From Candidatus Porisulfidus sp. TsSOB (GTDB lineage Bacteria > Pseudomonadota > Gammaproteobacteria > Poriferisulfidales > Poriferisulfidaceae): a stretch of 41,606 nt of DNA. Each line of letters opens with the position of its first letter. Position 1 is the stretch's first letter. The stretch covers positions 112,057 to 153,662 of the forward strand of contig MRSX01000001.1 of the NCBI GenBank assembly GCA_002631715.1. The letters run 5' to 3'. The notes below the pieces were generated by a model. It ran no database searches. It saw nothing but the letters and a program-made list of their open reading frames with translations, and was not told the origin of the DNA. The position numbers and the translations under genes are program-made. This document shows positions 1-7,981 of this stretch, piece after piece.

Positions 1-1
1 C

Positions 2-745
2 CCGCAACTCTTACGCTACAACCGGCAAATCGTCTTGCCGGAGATTGGCATCGAGGGGCAGCAGCGCCTGCTTGAGTCCCATGTCCTGTTGATCGGCTTG
101 GGGGGCTTGGGTTCCCCGCTCGCCATGTATCTGGCGACATGTGGCGTAGGCCGGCTGACCTTGGCCGACCCGGATCGCGTTGAACTGGCAAATCTCCAGC
201 GCCAGATTCTGTACGGGACATCCAGCTTGGGCCGCGCCAAGACCGAGGAAGCTCGGAGAGTCGTGGAGGAACTGAACCCTGAAATCCGCATTGATACCGT
301 CGCCGAATACCTGGAGGGCGACTTGCTGCGAGAGCAGGTTCAGGTGGCAGACTTGGTCGTGGATGCCACGGATAATTTCGAGACCCGCTCGGCGATTAAT
401 CAGGCTTGCGTCGAATCTGCGACGCCCCTGGTCTCCGGGGCGGTGATCCGGATGGAGGGGCAGGTGGCGGTGTTTCGAAACCAAGAGAAGGGAGATGCCT
501 GCTATCAATGCCTGTTCGGCGACGAGCCCGTGCCGGAGGAGGGCTGTTCGGAAACCGGCGTGCTGGGTCCGGTTGCCGGGGCGGTGGCCAGCGTGCAAGC
601 GGTCGAGGCGGTCAAGTGCCTGCTATCCATCGGAAAACCCTTGTACAACCGGCTGTTGCTTTATGACGCAAGGGAGGCACAATGGCGTGTAGTGGAACTG
701 ATTGCGGATGAAAAGTGTCCGATTTGTAGTTCCATTCACAGATGA
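2..745 (+). CDS. moeB: Molybdopterin-synthase (or ThiS) adenylyltransferase, 5' end cut off
   Basis: E1-like enzyme that adenylates the C-terminal Gly-Gly of a small sulfur carrier (MoaD for molybdopterin, ThiS for thiazole). The reading frame is open to the first base of the window and begins with the family's typical [12 protein letters not shown] stretch, so only a few N-terminal residues are missing. The first possible start inside the window, a TTG at 35, would cut this conserved part. Visible features are the nucleotide-binding GLGGLGSP, the DATDNFETR segment, and two CxxC pairs (CYQC and, near the end, CPIC) that form the structural zinc site. MoeB and ThiF cannot be separated by these motifs. 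MoeB is favoured because msrP, a molybdoenzyme gene, starts 10 bases after the stop. Confidence 0.88.
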   Translation, partial: PQLLRYNRQIVLPEIGIEGQQRLLESHVLLIGLGGLGSPLAMYLATCGVGRLTLADPDRVELANLQRQILYGTSSLGRAKTEEARRVVEELNPEIRIDTVAEYLEGDLLREQVQVADLVVDATDNFETRSAINQACVESATPLVSGAVIRMEGQVAVFRNQEKGDACYQCLFGDEPVPEEGCSETGVLGPVAGAVASVQAVEAVKCLLSIGKPLYNRLLLYDAREAQWRVVELIADEKCPICSSIHR

Positions 746-755
746 GAAGAGTGGC

Positions 756-1706
756 ATGCTGATTCGAATCCCCAAGCGTTCGGACGAGAAGGAATCCGCG
801 GTAACGGATCCGGAGATCTACCGGCAGCGCCGCGTCTTCATGCAGCAGTGTGCGGCCGGAATGGCAGGCTTGGCGGGCGGTCTGCTGGTCGGCGGGCAGG
901 CCCAGGCCGGGCTGACCCTCGGCACGCCCCGGTCCAGCCCCTATTCGACCGACGAAGAGTTGACGCCGATGCATGCGGCGACCCATTACAACAATTTCTA
1001 CGAACTGGGCTACAAGAAGGAAGACCCCTCGCGCAATGCGGCAGCCCTGAAGACCGAGCCCTGGACTGTCGAGGTAGAAGGATACTGCGAGAATCCGGGA
1101 ACTTATGCGGTCGAAGACCTGGTGCCGATGGATCAGTTGGAGGAGCGGATCTACCGGCTCCGCTGCGTGGAGGCCTGGTCGATGGTGATTCCATGGGTGG
1201 GCGTGCCGCTGGCGACCGCGCTGAAAAAATTGAGGCCGACGTCGCAGGCTCGCTACGTGGCTTTCCAGACGATTCTGGATCCGGAGAACCTGCCGGGACA
1301 GCGCCGCAACGTTTTGGACTGGCCCTACGTCGAAGGCTTGCGAATCGACGAGGCGATGCATCCGCTGACACTGTTGACCGTCGGTATGTACGGACAGGTG
1401 CTTCCCAATCAGAATGGTGCTCCGATTCGAATCGTCGTGCCTTGGAAATACGGTTTCAAGAGCATCAAGTCCATTGTGCGGATCCGGTTCGTCGAAGGAC
1501 AACCTCCGACGGCATGGAATCAGGCCACGCCGAATGAGTATGGCTTCTACTCCAACGTGAACCCTGAGGTTAACCACCCGCGCTGGAGTCAACGACGCGA
1601 GCGGAGAATCGGGGAGTTCCGGAAGCGGAAAACACTGATGTTCAACGGCTATGCCGAGGAAGTCGCACATCTCTACAGCGGGATGGATCTGCACAAATAC
1701 TTCTAG
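756..1706 (+). CDS. msrP: Periplasmic methionine sulfoxide reductase, molybdopterin subunit MsrP (YedY)
   Basis: Catalytic subunit of the MsrPQ system, which repairs oxidised methionines in periplasmic proteins using a molybdenum-molybdopterin centre. The product is 316 residues; the family is about 330. A twin-arginine signal is visible: RR at residues 25-26 in QRRVFMQ, a hydrophobic segment, and an AQA cleavage site near residue 51. The molybdenum-ligating cysteine is C137 in RCVEAWSMV, and the long GAP(I/V)R..VPWKYGFK region matches E. coli YedY closely. The frame is open back to 702, but the ATG at 756 follows a GAGAAGAG ribosome site and lies just after the moeB stop, so it is preferred. 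The msrQ ATG follows after two bases, so the two are surely co-translated. Confidence 0.96.
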   Translation: MLIRIPKRSDEKESAVTDPEIYRQRRVFMQQCAAGMAGLAGGLLVGGQAQAGLTLGTPRSSPYSTDEELTPMHAATHYNNFYELGYKKEDPSRNAAALKTEPWTVEVEGYCENPGTYAVEDLVPMDQLEERIYRLRCVEAWSMVIPWVGVPLATALKKLRPTSQARYVAFQTILDPENLPGQRRNVLDWPYVEGLRIDEAMHPLTLLTVGMYGQVLPNQNGAPIRIVVPWKYGFKSIKSIVRIRFVEGQPPTAWNQATPNEYGFYSNVNPEVNHPRWSQRRERRIGEFRKRKTLMFNGYAEEVAHLYSGMDLHKYF

Positions 1707-1708
1707 AC

Positions 1709-2314
1709 ATGCGTACGCCCACAGCCGCAGGGTGGGTCAAACCTGCGCTTTTTCTACTGTGCCTCGTGCCGGTGATTGACTTGGCTCACGGCGCCTGGAC
1801 GAACACATTGGGCGTCAATCCTCTGGAAACTCTGACTCGGTCCACGGGAACATGGACCTTGCGGTTCCTGCTGCTGACCTTGCTGGTTACGCCCTTGATC
1901 CGTGTCATGAGGACACCCGCGCTGCTGCGCTACCGGCGGATGCTGGGGCTGTTCGCGTTCTTTTATGCCTCGATCCACTTGGGAACCTATCTTTGGTTCG
2001 ACAAATTCTTCGATTGGCAGGAAATCTGGCTGGATATCCAGGACCGCCTGTTCATCACCGCAGGCGTGACGGCTTTTCTCCTGCTGGTGCCGTTGGCGCT
2101 GACCTCGACCCGACGCGCCCAGCGGGCCCTCGGGAACGCCTGGAACCGCCTTCACCGTCTGATCTATGTTGCGACGTTCGCTGGGCTCCTGCATTATTTC
2201 TGGCTGGTCAAGGCGGATTACCTGGAGCCAATCATCTACGCGTCAATCTTTGCCGTTCTCATGCTGGCGAGAATTCGCAAGTCTTCTACCGTCAACGTGT
2301 CTGGTGTCTCTTAA
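1709..2314 (+). CDS. msrQ: Heme-binding membrane subunit MsrQ (YedZ)
   Basis: Inner-membrane b-type cytochrome that passes electrons from the quinone pool or a flavin reductase to MsrP. The product is 201 residues with about six hydrophobic segments of the ferric-reductase-like fold. Histidines H90 (SIHLG), H149 (RLHRL) and H162 (LLHYF) fall at nearly the same positions as the heme ligands of E. coli MsrQ. The start is an ATG two bases after the msrP stop. The last 23 bases overlap the 3' end of the convergent J-domain gene. Identification rests on the motif pattern and the msrP neighbour. Confidence 0.95.
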   Translation: MRTPTAAGWVKPALFLLCLVPVIDLAHGAWTNTLGVNPLETLTRSTGTWTLRFLLLTLLVTPLIRVMRTPALLRYRRMLGLFAFFYASIHLGTYLWFDKFFDWQEIWLDIQDRLFITAGVTAFLLLVPLALTSTRRAQRALGNAWNRLHRLIYVATFAGLLHYFWLVKADYLEPIIYASIFAVLMLARIRKSSTVNVSGVS

Positions 2315-2996
2315 TAAGAATATCTCTTGCCTGATTGATTTTTCTAGTTAAATAATCGTTTCCACCTCGATCCGGATGGAGCTTTTGCGCAAGGGCGCGG
2401 TGTGCCGAGCGAATTTCGGATTCCGGAGCCTGAAGGGATACGCCCAAGATCTGGGCGGCTGTTTCCGCTGACATGGCGGCCTCTTCGAAATCGTCCGTAC
2501 TGCCGCCTCCGGAAGTTTCTCCGGCCTGCCAGCCCGTCTGTGTCCGTTGGAGGTAGGCGCGAAGAAGGGCTGCGGACTGCAGGTCGCTCGTACAGGCCTG
2601 AAGTAGTTTTTCCAGTTGCGAAAGGCTGAGTTGGGATAGCTTTTGACCCGCAAATTCGCCTTGCCGGATGGTGCCGTCCATGGTACCGGTCCTCCGGTCG
2701 ATGGTCAGGTCCAGCCATGCCGTCTGCAGGTGGATCGCGGAAGAACCAAAGGCGCGGCGGGCCCAGGACAGGAACGGAAGCCAACGCAGCAAAATTGCGG
2801 CCTTGCCGAGAAACGGCAGGATTCCACCGACCACGGCGACGATCCAGTGGGCGCGGCCGGTCAGAACCATGGCGATCAGGCCAATCCCCGCCAAACCGGC
2901 AAGCCATTGGTAAAGTCTGCGGGGGGACTGCCGGTACTGCCACCGCAGGAACAGGAATAGCCCGAACAGAACGAGGGCAACTAGCAGGAACCTCAT
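2292..2996 (-). CDS. Membrane-anchored J-domain (DnaJ-like) protein
   Basis: A 234-residue protein with a hydrophobic N-terminal segment (about 1-17), one or two further hydrophobic stretches (about 32-72), a soluble middle part, and a short C-terminal J domain from about residue 175. The J domain carries the invariant HPD at 207-209, followed by RGGNDYL and a final helix, and resembles the short Tim14/Pam18-like J domains. The family is known mostly from alpha- and some gammaproteobacteria. By analogy it should recruit and stimulate DnaK at the inner membrane; the client is unknown. There is no Gly/Phe-rich or zinc-finger region, so it is not DnaJ itself. The frame stays open to 3095, but the ATG at 2996 opens directly onto the membrane segment and leaves room for a divergent promoter. 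It is divergent from the hydrolase and overlaps the end of msrQ. Confidence 0.85.
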   Translation of the reverse strand: MRFLLVALVLFGLFLFLRWQYRQSPRRLYQWLAGLAGIGLIAMVLTGRAHWIVAVVGGILPFLGKAAILLRWLPFLSWARRAFGSSAIHLQTAWLDLTIDRRTGTMDGTIRQGEFAGQKLSQLSLSQLEKLLQACTSDLQSAALLRAYLQRTQTGWQAGETSGGGSTDDFEEAAMSAETAAQILGVSLQAPESEIRSAHRALAQKLHPDRGGNDYLTRKINQARDILIKRHQTR

Positions 2997-3080
2997 TGAA
3001 ATGAAATCGTCATTGATGCGGGGGGCAATGCGTGTATGATAAAGGCTCAAGGGCAGGGGAAACTCCCTCAAGATAACTAT

Positions 3081-3089
3081 AAGGAGGAA
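3081..3089 (+). promoter_or_regulatory. Strong Shine-Dalgarno of the hydrolase gene
   Basis: AAGGAGGAA lies a few bases before the ATG at 3094. It is almost fully complementary to the 16S rRNA tail and settles the start. Many other genes in this window have weak or no visible site, so high translation is likely here. Confidence 0.85.
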
Positions 3090-3093
3090 ATCC

Positions 3094-3972
3094 ATGAAAC
3101 AAGCGATTAATGTCGGAGGCTTAGATCTCGAAATTCATATTGAGCAGAAGGGCGATAGCGGTCCCGCGCTGCTGATGGTGCACGGGATTCCGACCAACAG
3201 CCGGTTGTGGCGCCATGCGCAAGCAAGCTTGTCCGACCGCTACCAGACCTATGCCATGGATATGGTTGGTTATGGCCAGTCGAGCATGCCTCTCGATCAA
3301 TTCACTCATTCCCTGACGAATCAGGCCGAGGCCATCAAGGCGGTGATCGAAGGACTGGGATTGGCGGGAAATGTCATCCTGGTCGGCCATGATCACGGCG
3401 GTGGAGCCTGCCAGATTTTTGCCTCGAAGTACGTTGACCTCATTAGCCGGTTGGTCCTGATCAATCCGGTGGCTTGGGACTACTGGCCGGTGCTGGAAGT
3501 TGAAGCCTTCAACGGCTTGGTTGGCGCCCCGGACGAAGTTCTAGGTCAGGCCATGGCTCAGGCGGCAGCGGGTTTCCACGGACTCCTTCTCATGGGCAGT
3601 CACGACAAGATCGCGTTCACGGACAAGAACGTCAAGGAGAACTATCTCTCGTTCTGGGCTCGGGGACCGGGATTCACCGGCTTCAAGTCGTTGATTCATG
3701 TCTGTTCGGAACCGAGCAACGAAGAAACCATGAGCGTGGACCACAGCAAGATTACTTGCCCGACCATGGTGTGCTGGGCGCTGCATGATGCCTGGATGCC
3801 GGTTGAGTCCGGACGCCGGCTGAAAGATGCCATTTCGGGACCGACGCGGTTCGAAATCATCGAGCGGGCTGGGCACTACGTGCTGGAAGACCGGCCGGAT
3901 GCTGTCGTTGATCTGATTGACGACTTCGTGACCGAGTGGGCCAACGTCGACGGCGTCACCCTGAAAAGCTAG
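3094..3972 (+). CDS. Alpha/beta hydrolase, haloalkane-dehalogenase/epoxide-hydrolase-like
   Basis: A 292-residue alpha/beta-hydrolase with an aspartate nucleophile. The likely triad is D100 in GHDHGG, D232 in ALHDAWMP and H261 in AGHYVLED. The oxyanion region is HGIPTNSRLW at 30-39. The layout matches haloalkane and haloacetate dehalogenases and epoxide hydrolases, which use an Asp-ester intermediate. However, residues that normally hold the halide are changed: the Asn or Phe after HG is Ile, and the Trp after the nucleophile is His. The true substrate therefore cannot be named; it could be a haloester, an epoxide or another ester-like compound. No signal peptide is seen, so it is probably cytoplasmic. 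The ATG at 3094 has a near-perfect AAGGAGGAAA site. The gene appears to be transcribed alone or with the permease behind it. Confidence 0.88.
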   Translation: MKQAINVGGLDLEIHIEQKGDSGPALLMVHGIPTNSRLWRHAQASLSDRYQTYAMDMVGYGQSSMPLDQFTHSLTNQAEAIKAVIEGLGLAGNVILVGHDHGGGACQIFASKYVDLISRLVLINPVAWDYWPVLEVEAFNGLVGAPDEVLGQAMAQAAAGFHGLLLMGSHDKIAFTDKNVKENYLSFWARGPGFTGFKSLIHVCSEPSNEETMSVDHSKITCPTMVCWALHDAWMPVESGRRLKDAISGPTRFEIIERAGHYVLEDRPDAVVDLIDDFVTEWANVDGVTLKS

Positions 3973-3979
3973 GATTTTT

Positions 3980-3995
3980 GCTCTCACGCGAGAGC
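3980..3995 (+). terminator. Short hairpin just after the hydrolase stop (possible weak terminator)
   Basis: GCTCTC at 3980-3985 pairs with GAGAGC at 3990-3995 around an ACGC loop. It begins eight bases after the hydrolase stop codon. A run of T precedes the stem and only a broken T run follows (CCCGTTTT), so termination would be weak. Confidence 0.35.
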
Positions 3996-4025
3996 GAAAT
4001 CCCGTTTTGACTGCGGAGAATATAT

Positions 4026-4050
4026 CGGGAGGCAATAGCATTGCCTCCCG
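4026..4050 (+). promoter_or_regulatory. Perfect 11-bp hairpin in the permease leader, with possible pairing to the ribosome site
   Basis: CGGGAGGCAAT at 4026-4036 is perfectly complementary to ATTGCCTCCCG at 4040-4050, with an AGC loop. It lies 34 bases before the permease ATG. No T run follows, so it is a poor intrinsic terminator. The right arm contains CCTCCC (4044-4049), which could alternatively pair with GGGAGG (4076-4081) of the permease Shine-Dalgarno. The hairpin is seen directly; a regulatory switch is inference. Confidence 0.6.
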
Positions 4051-4072
4051 GTAGTTTCGTGAGTCAGGGATA

Positions 4073-4081
4073 GGAGGGAGG
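4073..4081 (+). promoter_or_regulatory. Strong Shine-Dalgarno of the permease gene
   Basis: GGAGGGAGG ends three bases before the ATG at 4085. It supports that start and is complementary to the right arm of the hairpin just upstream. Confidence 0.75.
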
Positions 4082-4084
4082 ATC

Positions 4085-5851
4085 ATGGACGCCGAGAGTT
4101 CCGCCCGACGCGTGAGCGTCCGCTATCAGCCTGATGAAAACCCGCCGACGGTACTTGCCTTCGGCTTGGGTCTGCAGCTCGCCATCCTCTGTATTTCCGG
4201 CATCGTCCTGACTCCGGCGATTGTCGCCCGGGCTGCCGGAGGAACCGAAGCCTTTCTTTCTTGGATCGTGTTCGCCGCTGTTGCCGTCAGCGGCGTCACC
4301 ACGGTTCTGCAGGCAGTTCGGGTTGGCCGGATTGGTGCCGGCTATACGCTCGCCATGGGTCCGTCCGGAGCCTTCATCGCGATCTGTATCACTGCCATTG
4401 CGGAAGGAGGGCCAGCGATGCTGGCCACCCTGGTGATCCTTTCGTCGTTCTTCCAGTTCGCGCTTTCCGCACGGCTTTCGCTGTTTCGAAGGGTTCTGAC
4501 GCCGGCTGTGGCAGGTACGGTCATCATGCTGGTGCCGGTCACCATCATGCCGATCATCTTCGGCTTGCTGACATCCGTACCCGAGGGGACCCCCACGTCG
4601 GCCGCCGCACTGAGTGCAGGCGCGACTTTGTTGGCCATCGGTGGTATTGCCCTGAAAGCAACCGGCATCTTGCGCCTTTGGGCTCCGGTCATTGGAGTGG
4701 CTTTTGGTTCGGTGGTGGCCGGACACTTCGGACTCTATGAAGTAAGTCGTGTTGCCGAGGCTTCATGGCTGGGCTTCCCGGAAGTCGGATGGCCGGGTTA
4801 CGACTTCAGTTTCGGACCAGTCTTCTGGACGCTTGTGCCGGCATTCGTGTTCGTGACCTTGGTCGGAGCCGTGGAAACCGTAGGCGACTCCGTCGCCATC
4901 CAGCGTGTCGCCTGGCGACGCCCCCGGGCAGTGGATTTCCGTGCAGTACAGGGCACAGTGGCAGCGGATGGAGTCGGCAACCTATTGTCCGGTCTCTTGG
5001 GGACTGTACCGAACACGACCTATTCGACCAGTGTTTCCGTTGCCGAACTGACTGGAGTCGGAGCCCGCAAGGTCGGGGCCGCCCTTGGACTGGTTTTCCT
5101 CGCTTTGGCATTCTTCCCCAAGGCGCTCGCCATCATTCTGGCAATACCTGGCCCGGTTGCCGGAGCGTACATTGGCGTTCTGCTGTCGTTGCTTTTCGTG
5201 GTCGGCATGAAAGTGGCGATTCAGGATGGCATCGACTATCGAACGGGACTGATCGTGGGAATTTCATTCTGGATCGGAGTCGGACTCCAGAACGGATGGA
5301 TCTATCCCGAATATGTTTCCGAATTCGCAGGCGGCCTTCTGAGCAACGGGATCACGGCGGGCGGTCTCATGGCCATCTTCATGACGCTGTTCATGGAATT
5401 GACGAACCCCCGCCGCCACCAGATTGAAGTGGCTCTTGATGTCTCAGTCCTGCCGAGGGTCGAGGAATTCCTTCATAAGTTCGCATCTGGCCATGATTGG
5501 AGCCCGGCAATGATTGATCGCCTCACTGCCGTCACCGAGGAGACCCTGCTGACGCTCCGTGAGCAGGAAGACAGCGAGGCCGGTGAAGACGGGCGCCGTC
5601 TTCTCTTGACGGCACGCAGGGAGGACGACGAAGCCGTCCTTGAGTTTGTTGCCGCGACGGGAGAAGAAAACCTTCAGGATCGAATTGCTTTGCTTGGCAA
5701 GCAATCCATTTCATCTTCGGTCGAGCGCGAAGTTTCCTTGCGGTTGCTAAGGCACTTGGCGTCCTCGGTCTACCATCAGCAGTACCATGACACGGATATC
5801 GTGACTGTGCGTGTTGAGACTCCGGTTGCAGCCACCAGTGAAGAGACCTGA
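4085..5851 (+). CDS. NCS2-family nucleobase (xanthine/uracil-type) permease with extra C-terminal domain
   Basis: An inner-membrane transporter of 588 residues, longer than the usual 430-480. Residues about 20-440 are highly hydrophobic and carry NCS2 marks: GAVETVGDS (E264, the conserved TM8 acidic residue) and the PNTTYSTS signature at 309-316. These proteins import purines or pyrimidines with H+ or Na+; the exact base cannot be told. Residues about 446-580 form a soluble cytoplasmic tail. Its pattern resembles RsbW/SpoIIAB-type GHKL ATPases: an N-terminal strand, a helix with AVTEETLLTL in place of the N-box, strands, and a last helix SLRLLRHLASSV. The N-box Asn and the glycine-rich boxes are missing, so any such domain would not bind ATP normally. 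The gene has a strong ribosome site and a hairpin in its leader. It converges on mdh with ten bases between the stops. Confidence 0.9.
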   Translation: MDAESSARRVSVRYQPDENPPTVLAFGLGLQLAILCISGIVLTPAIVARAAGGTEAFLSWIVFAAVAVSGVTTVLQAVRVGRIGAGYTLAMGPSGAFIAICITAIAEGGPAMLATLVILSSFFQFALSARLSLFRRVLTPAVAGTVIMLVPVTIMPIIFGLLTSVPEGTPTSAAALSAGATLLAIGGIALKATGILRLWAPVIGVAFGSVVAGHFGLYEVSRVAEASWLGFPEVGWPGYDFSFGPVFWTLVPAFVFVTLVGAVETVGDSVAIQRVAWRRPRAVDFRAVQGTVAADGVGNLLSGLLGTVPNTTYSTSVSVAELTGVGARKVGAALGLVFLALAFFPKALAIILAIPGPVAGAYIGVLLSLLFVVGMKVAIQDGIDYRTGLIVGISFWIGVGLQNGWIYPEYVSEFAGGLLSNGITAGGLMAIFMTLFMELTNPRRHQIEVALDVSVLPRVEEFLHKFASGHDWSPAMIDRLTAVTEETLLTLREQEDSEAGEDGRRLLLTARREDDEAVLEFVAATGEENLQDRIALLGKQSISSSVEREVSLRLLRHLASSVYHQQYHDTDIVTVRVETPVAATSEET

Positions 5852-5861
5852 TTTTTCTCTG

Positions 5862-6845
5862 TCAGGAGAGCAGGTCAGCAATCGTCTCGCGCTCGCTCAG
5901 CAGTTCGGTTTCGTTGGCCGCAAGTTGCTCGCGACCGAAAGCGTCCAACTCTAACCCAGACACGATGGTGTGCTCGGATTCCGAGCACTGACACGGGAAG
6001 GAAAAGATAATGCCTTCCGCCACTCCGTATGAGCCGTCCGAGAGCACGCTCATGCTGACCCAGTCGTTCTTGGGTGTCCCTTGGACCCAGTCGTGCATGT
6101 GCAGGATGGCCGCATTGGCGGCCGATGCCGCGGAAGAGGCGCCGCGCGCCTCGATCACCTTGGCGCCGCGCTGCTGGATCCCCGGTATGAATTCTTCCCG
6201 ATACCAGTTCGTGTCTACCAATTCCCGGATCGGAGTGCCGGAAGCCGTGCAATAGCCGATATCGGGATACATTTTCGGAGAGTGGTTTCCCCAAACTGTC
6301 ATTCGGGCGATGTTGGCGACCGGTTGGCCCGTCTGTACTGCCAACTGTGAGCGTGACCGTTCATGATCCAGACGGGTCATCGCGGAGAATTGCCGCGGGT
6401 CGAGATCCGGAGCGTGGTGCAGCGCAATCAGTGCGTTGGTGTTGGCCGGGTTGCCGATGACCAGAACCCGGACGTTGCGGCTCGAAAAATCATTGATAGC
6501 CTTGCCTTGGGGGCCAAAGATTTTTCCGTTTTCTTGGATCAGGTCGCTGCGCTCCATGCCTTTCCCGCGCGGCCGTGCCCCGAACATGAACACGTAGTCC
6601 GCATCTCCGAAGCCTTTCTCCAGATCATCGCTCAGAAGGACATCGCGTAACAAAGGAAATGCGCAGTCTTCCAGTTCCATCGCGGTTCCGCCGAGTGACG
6701 GCATAGCTGGCGGGATATCGATCAGGTTCAAGGCGACAGGCTGCTGGTCGCCCAAGAATTCTCCGGCCGCGATGCGAAACATGGCCTGATACGCAATGTT
6801 GCCGGCTGCGCCGGTGATGGCGATTCGCTTGGGTGGGTTCGTCAT
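5862..6845 (-). CDS. mdh: NAD-dependent malate dehydrogenase
   Basis: Oxidises malate to oxaloacetate with NAD+ in the TCA cycle. The product is 327 residues, the form typical of betaproteobacteria and xanthomonads rather than the 312-residue enteric enzyme. Visible features are the dinucleotide loop GAAGNIAYQ (12-20), an Asp at the end of the second strand (LNLIDIP) favouring NAD over NADP, the mobile-loop arginines in GARPRGKGMER (89-99), NPANTNAL (132-139), the TRLDHERSR segment holding the catalytic Asp (160), and the catalytic His188 in WGNHSP. AGAAGAG lies seven bases before the ATG at 6845. It stands alone on the minus strand, followed by zapE upstream on the same strand. Confidence 0.97.
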   Translation of the reverse strand: MTNPPKRIAITGAAGNIAYQAMFRIAAGEFLGDQQPVALNLIDIPPAMPSLGGTAMELEDCAFPLLRDVLLSDDLEKGFGDADYVFMFGARPRGKGMERSDLIQENGKIFGPQGKAINDFSSRNVRVLVIGNPANTNALIALHHAPDLDPRQFSAMTRLDHERSRSQLAVQTGQPVANIARMTVWGNHSPKMYPDIGYCTASGTPIRELVDTNWYREEFIPGIQQRGAKVIEARGASSAASAANAAILHMHDWVQGTPKNDWVSMSVLSDGSYGVAEGIIFSFPCQCSESEHTIVSGLELDAFGREQLAANETELLSERETIADLLS

Positions 6846-6886
6846 GGTCGGGCTCTTCTGAGGAATGGAGTGATGTTGGCTAGCGA

Positions 6887-7981
6887 TTAGTGTAGGCGAT
6901 GTGACCGCCCCAGGTATGCCTTGCTCCGCATCTCGTGCAGGCGGCTCGCAGTTCGTTCGAATTCCCGCTCCAGACGCTTGCCCCGGTACAACTGGTCGGG
7001 TTCGTCCGCCGCGGAAGCAATCAGCGTCACGTTACGGTCGTAGAACTCGTCGATCATTTCAATGAAGCGCCGTGCGCTGTCGTCCATCGATGAATCGAAG
7101 ACAGGGATACCTGAGACCAGCACGGTGCGGAAGCAACGAGCAATCGAAATGTAGTCGTTGACACAACGAGGCGATTGGCACAGGTTGTCGAAGTCGAACC
7201 AGATCGCGTCATGTGACAGGCGCTTGACTGGGATGGTGCGGCCTTCGACTTCAATGGTTGTCTCTTCTCGATCCAGATCTGACGCCAGATGCTGGAAGTG
7301 ATCAAGCAGGACCGGCTCTGCGGTTCCGTTGGCACCGAGGCAATAAGTTTCGGTCTGGTCCAGGTGTTGCAGGCGGTAGTCGCAGGAGGTTGCCAGTTCG
7401 AATACTGTCATGTGTTTCTTGATCGATTCGATCGCGGGCAGGAATCGTTCCCGTTGTAGTCCGCCCTCGTAAAGGTTGTCCGGGGCCGAGTTGGAGGTTG
7501 CCACCACGGTGACCCGGTGCCGGAACAGGCCCTCCAGCAGCCCACCCAGGATCATGGCATCCGTAATGTCTGACACGAAAAATTCGTCGATGCAAAGTAC
7601 TTTGTATTTTTTTGCCATGCGGGCGGCAAGAAGATCGATGGGATTGCGCCGGTCCTGCATGTGCTTGAGCTTGTGATGGATGTGCCGCATGAAACGATGG
7701 AAGTGCATGCGTCGTTTCTTGCGCAGGGGAAGGGAATTAAAGAACAAATCCATCAGATAGGTCTTCCCACTTCCGACTGAGCCCCACAGCCACAAGCCGG
7801 ATGTCGACCCAGGCGCGCTAGACTTCAAGCGACGCAGCCGGTCGCTGATCAGCATTTTGGCGCGGGAATGCCGGGTCAGATGATCAAAGACAAGCTGAAA
7901 CTGTTGAGCGGCTTCATACTGCGCCGGGTCGGGCGTGTACTGCTTTCGGGCGATTTGTGCTTCGTACGTGTCAATGAACAT
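6887..7981 (-). CDS. zapE: Cell-division ATPase ZapE (AFG1 family)
   Basis: P-loop ATPase of the AFG1/ZapE family. E. coli ZapE acts at the Z-ring during late division and under low oxygen, and yeast Afg1 acts on mitochondrial respiratory proteins. The product is 364 residues. Walker A is GSVGSGKT (67-74), Walker B is VLCIDEF (128-134), followed by VSDITDA, TSN and a RFLPAI segment, all typical. The frame remains open to 8062, but the extra N-terminal part looks unlike the family and the ATG at 7981 gives the usual beginning MFIDTYEAQI. No good ribosome site precedes it. It is divergent from gltX with about 130 bases between. Confidence 0.94.
   Translation of the reverse strand: MFIDTYEAQIARKQYTPDPAQYEAAQQFQLVFDHLTRHSRAKMLISDRLRRLKSSAPGSTSGLWLWGSVGSGKTYLMDLFFNSLPLRKKRRMHFHRFMRHIHHKLKHMQDRRNPIDLLAARMAKKYKVLCIDEFFVSDITDAMILGGLLEGLFRHRVTVVATSNSAPDNLYEGGLQRERFLPAIESIKKHMTVFELATSCDYRLQHLDQTETYCLGANGTAEPVLLDHFQHLASDLDREETTIEVEGRTIPVKRLSHDAIWFDFDNLCQSPRCVNDYISIARCFRTVLVSGIPVFDSSMDDSARRFIEMIDEFYDRNVTLIASAADEPDQLYRGKRLEREFERTASRLHEMRSKAYLGRSHRLH

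Noticed and set aside
612-1694. A 360-codon open frame on the minus strand opposite msrP.
   Set aside because: It is the reverse shadow of msrP, has no family motif and no ribosome site, and overlaps a secure gene completely.
2997-3095. Upstream extension of the J-domain frame, which would overlap the hydrolase start.
   Set aside because: It would cover the divergent promoter region and place residues before the clear membrane anchor.
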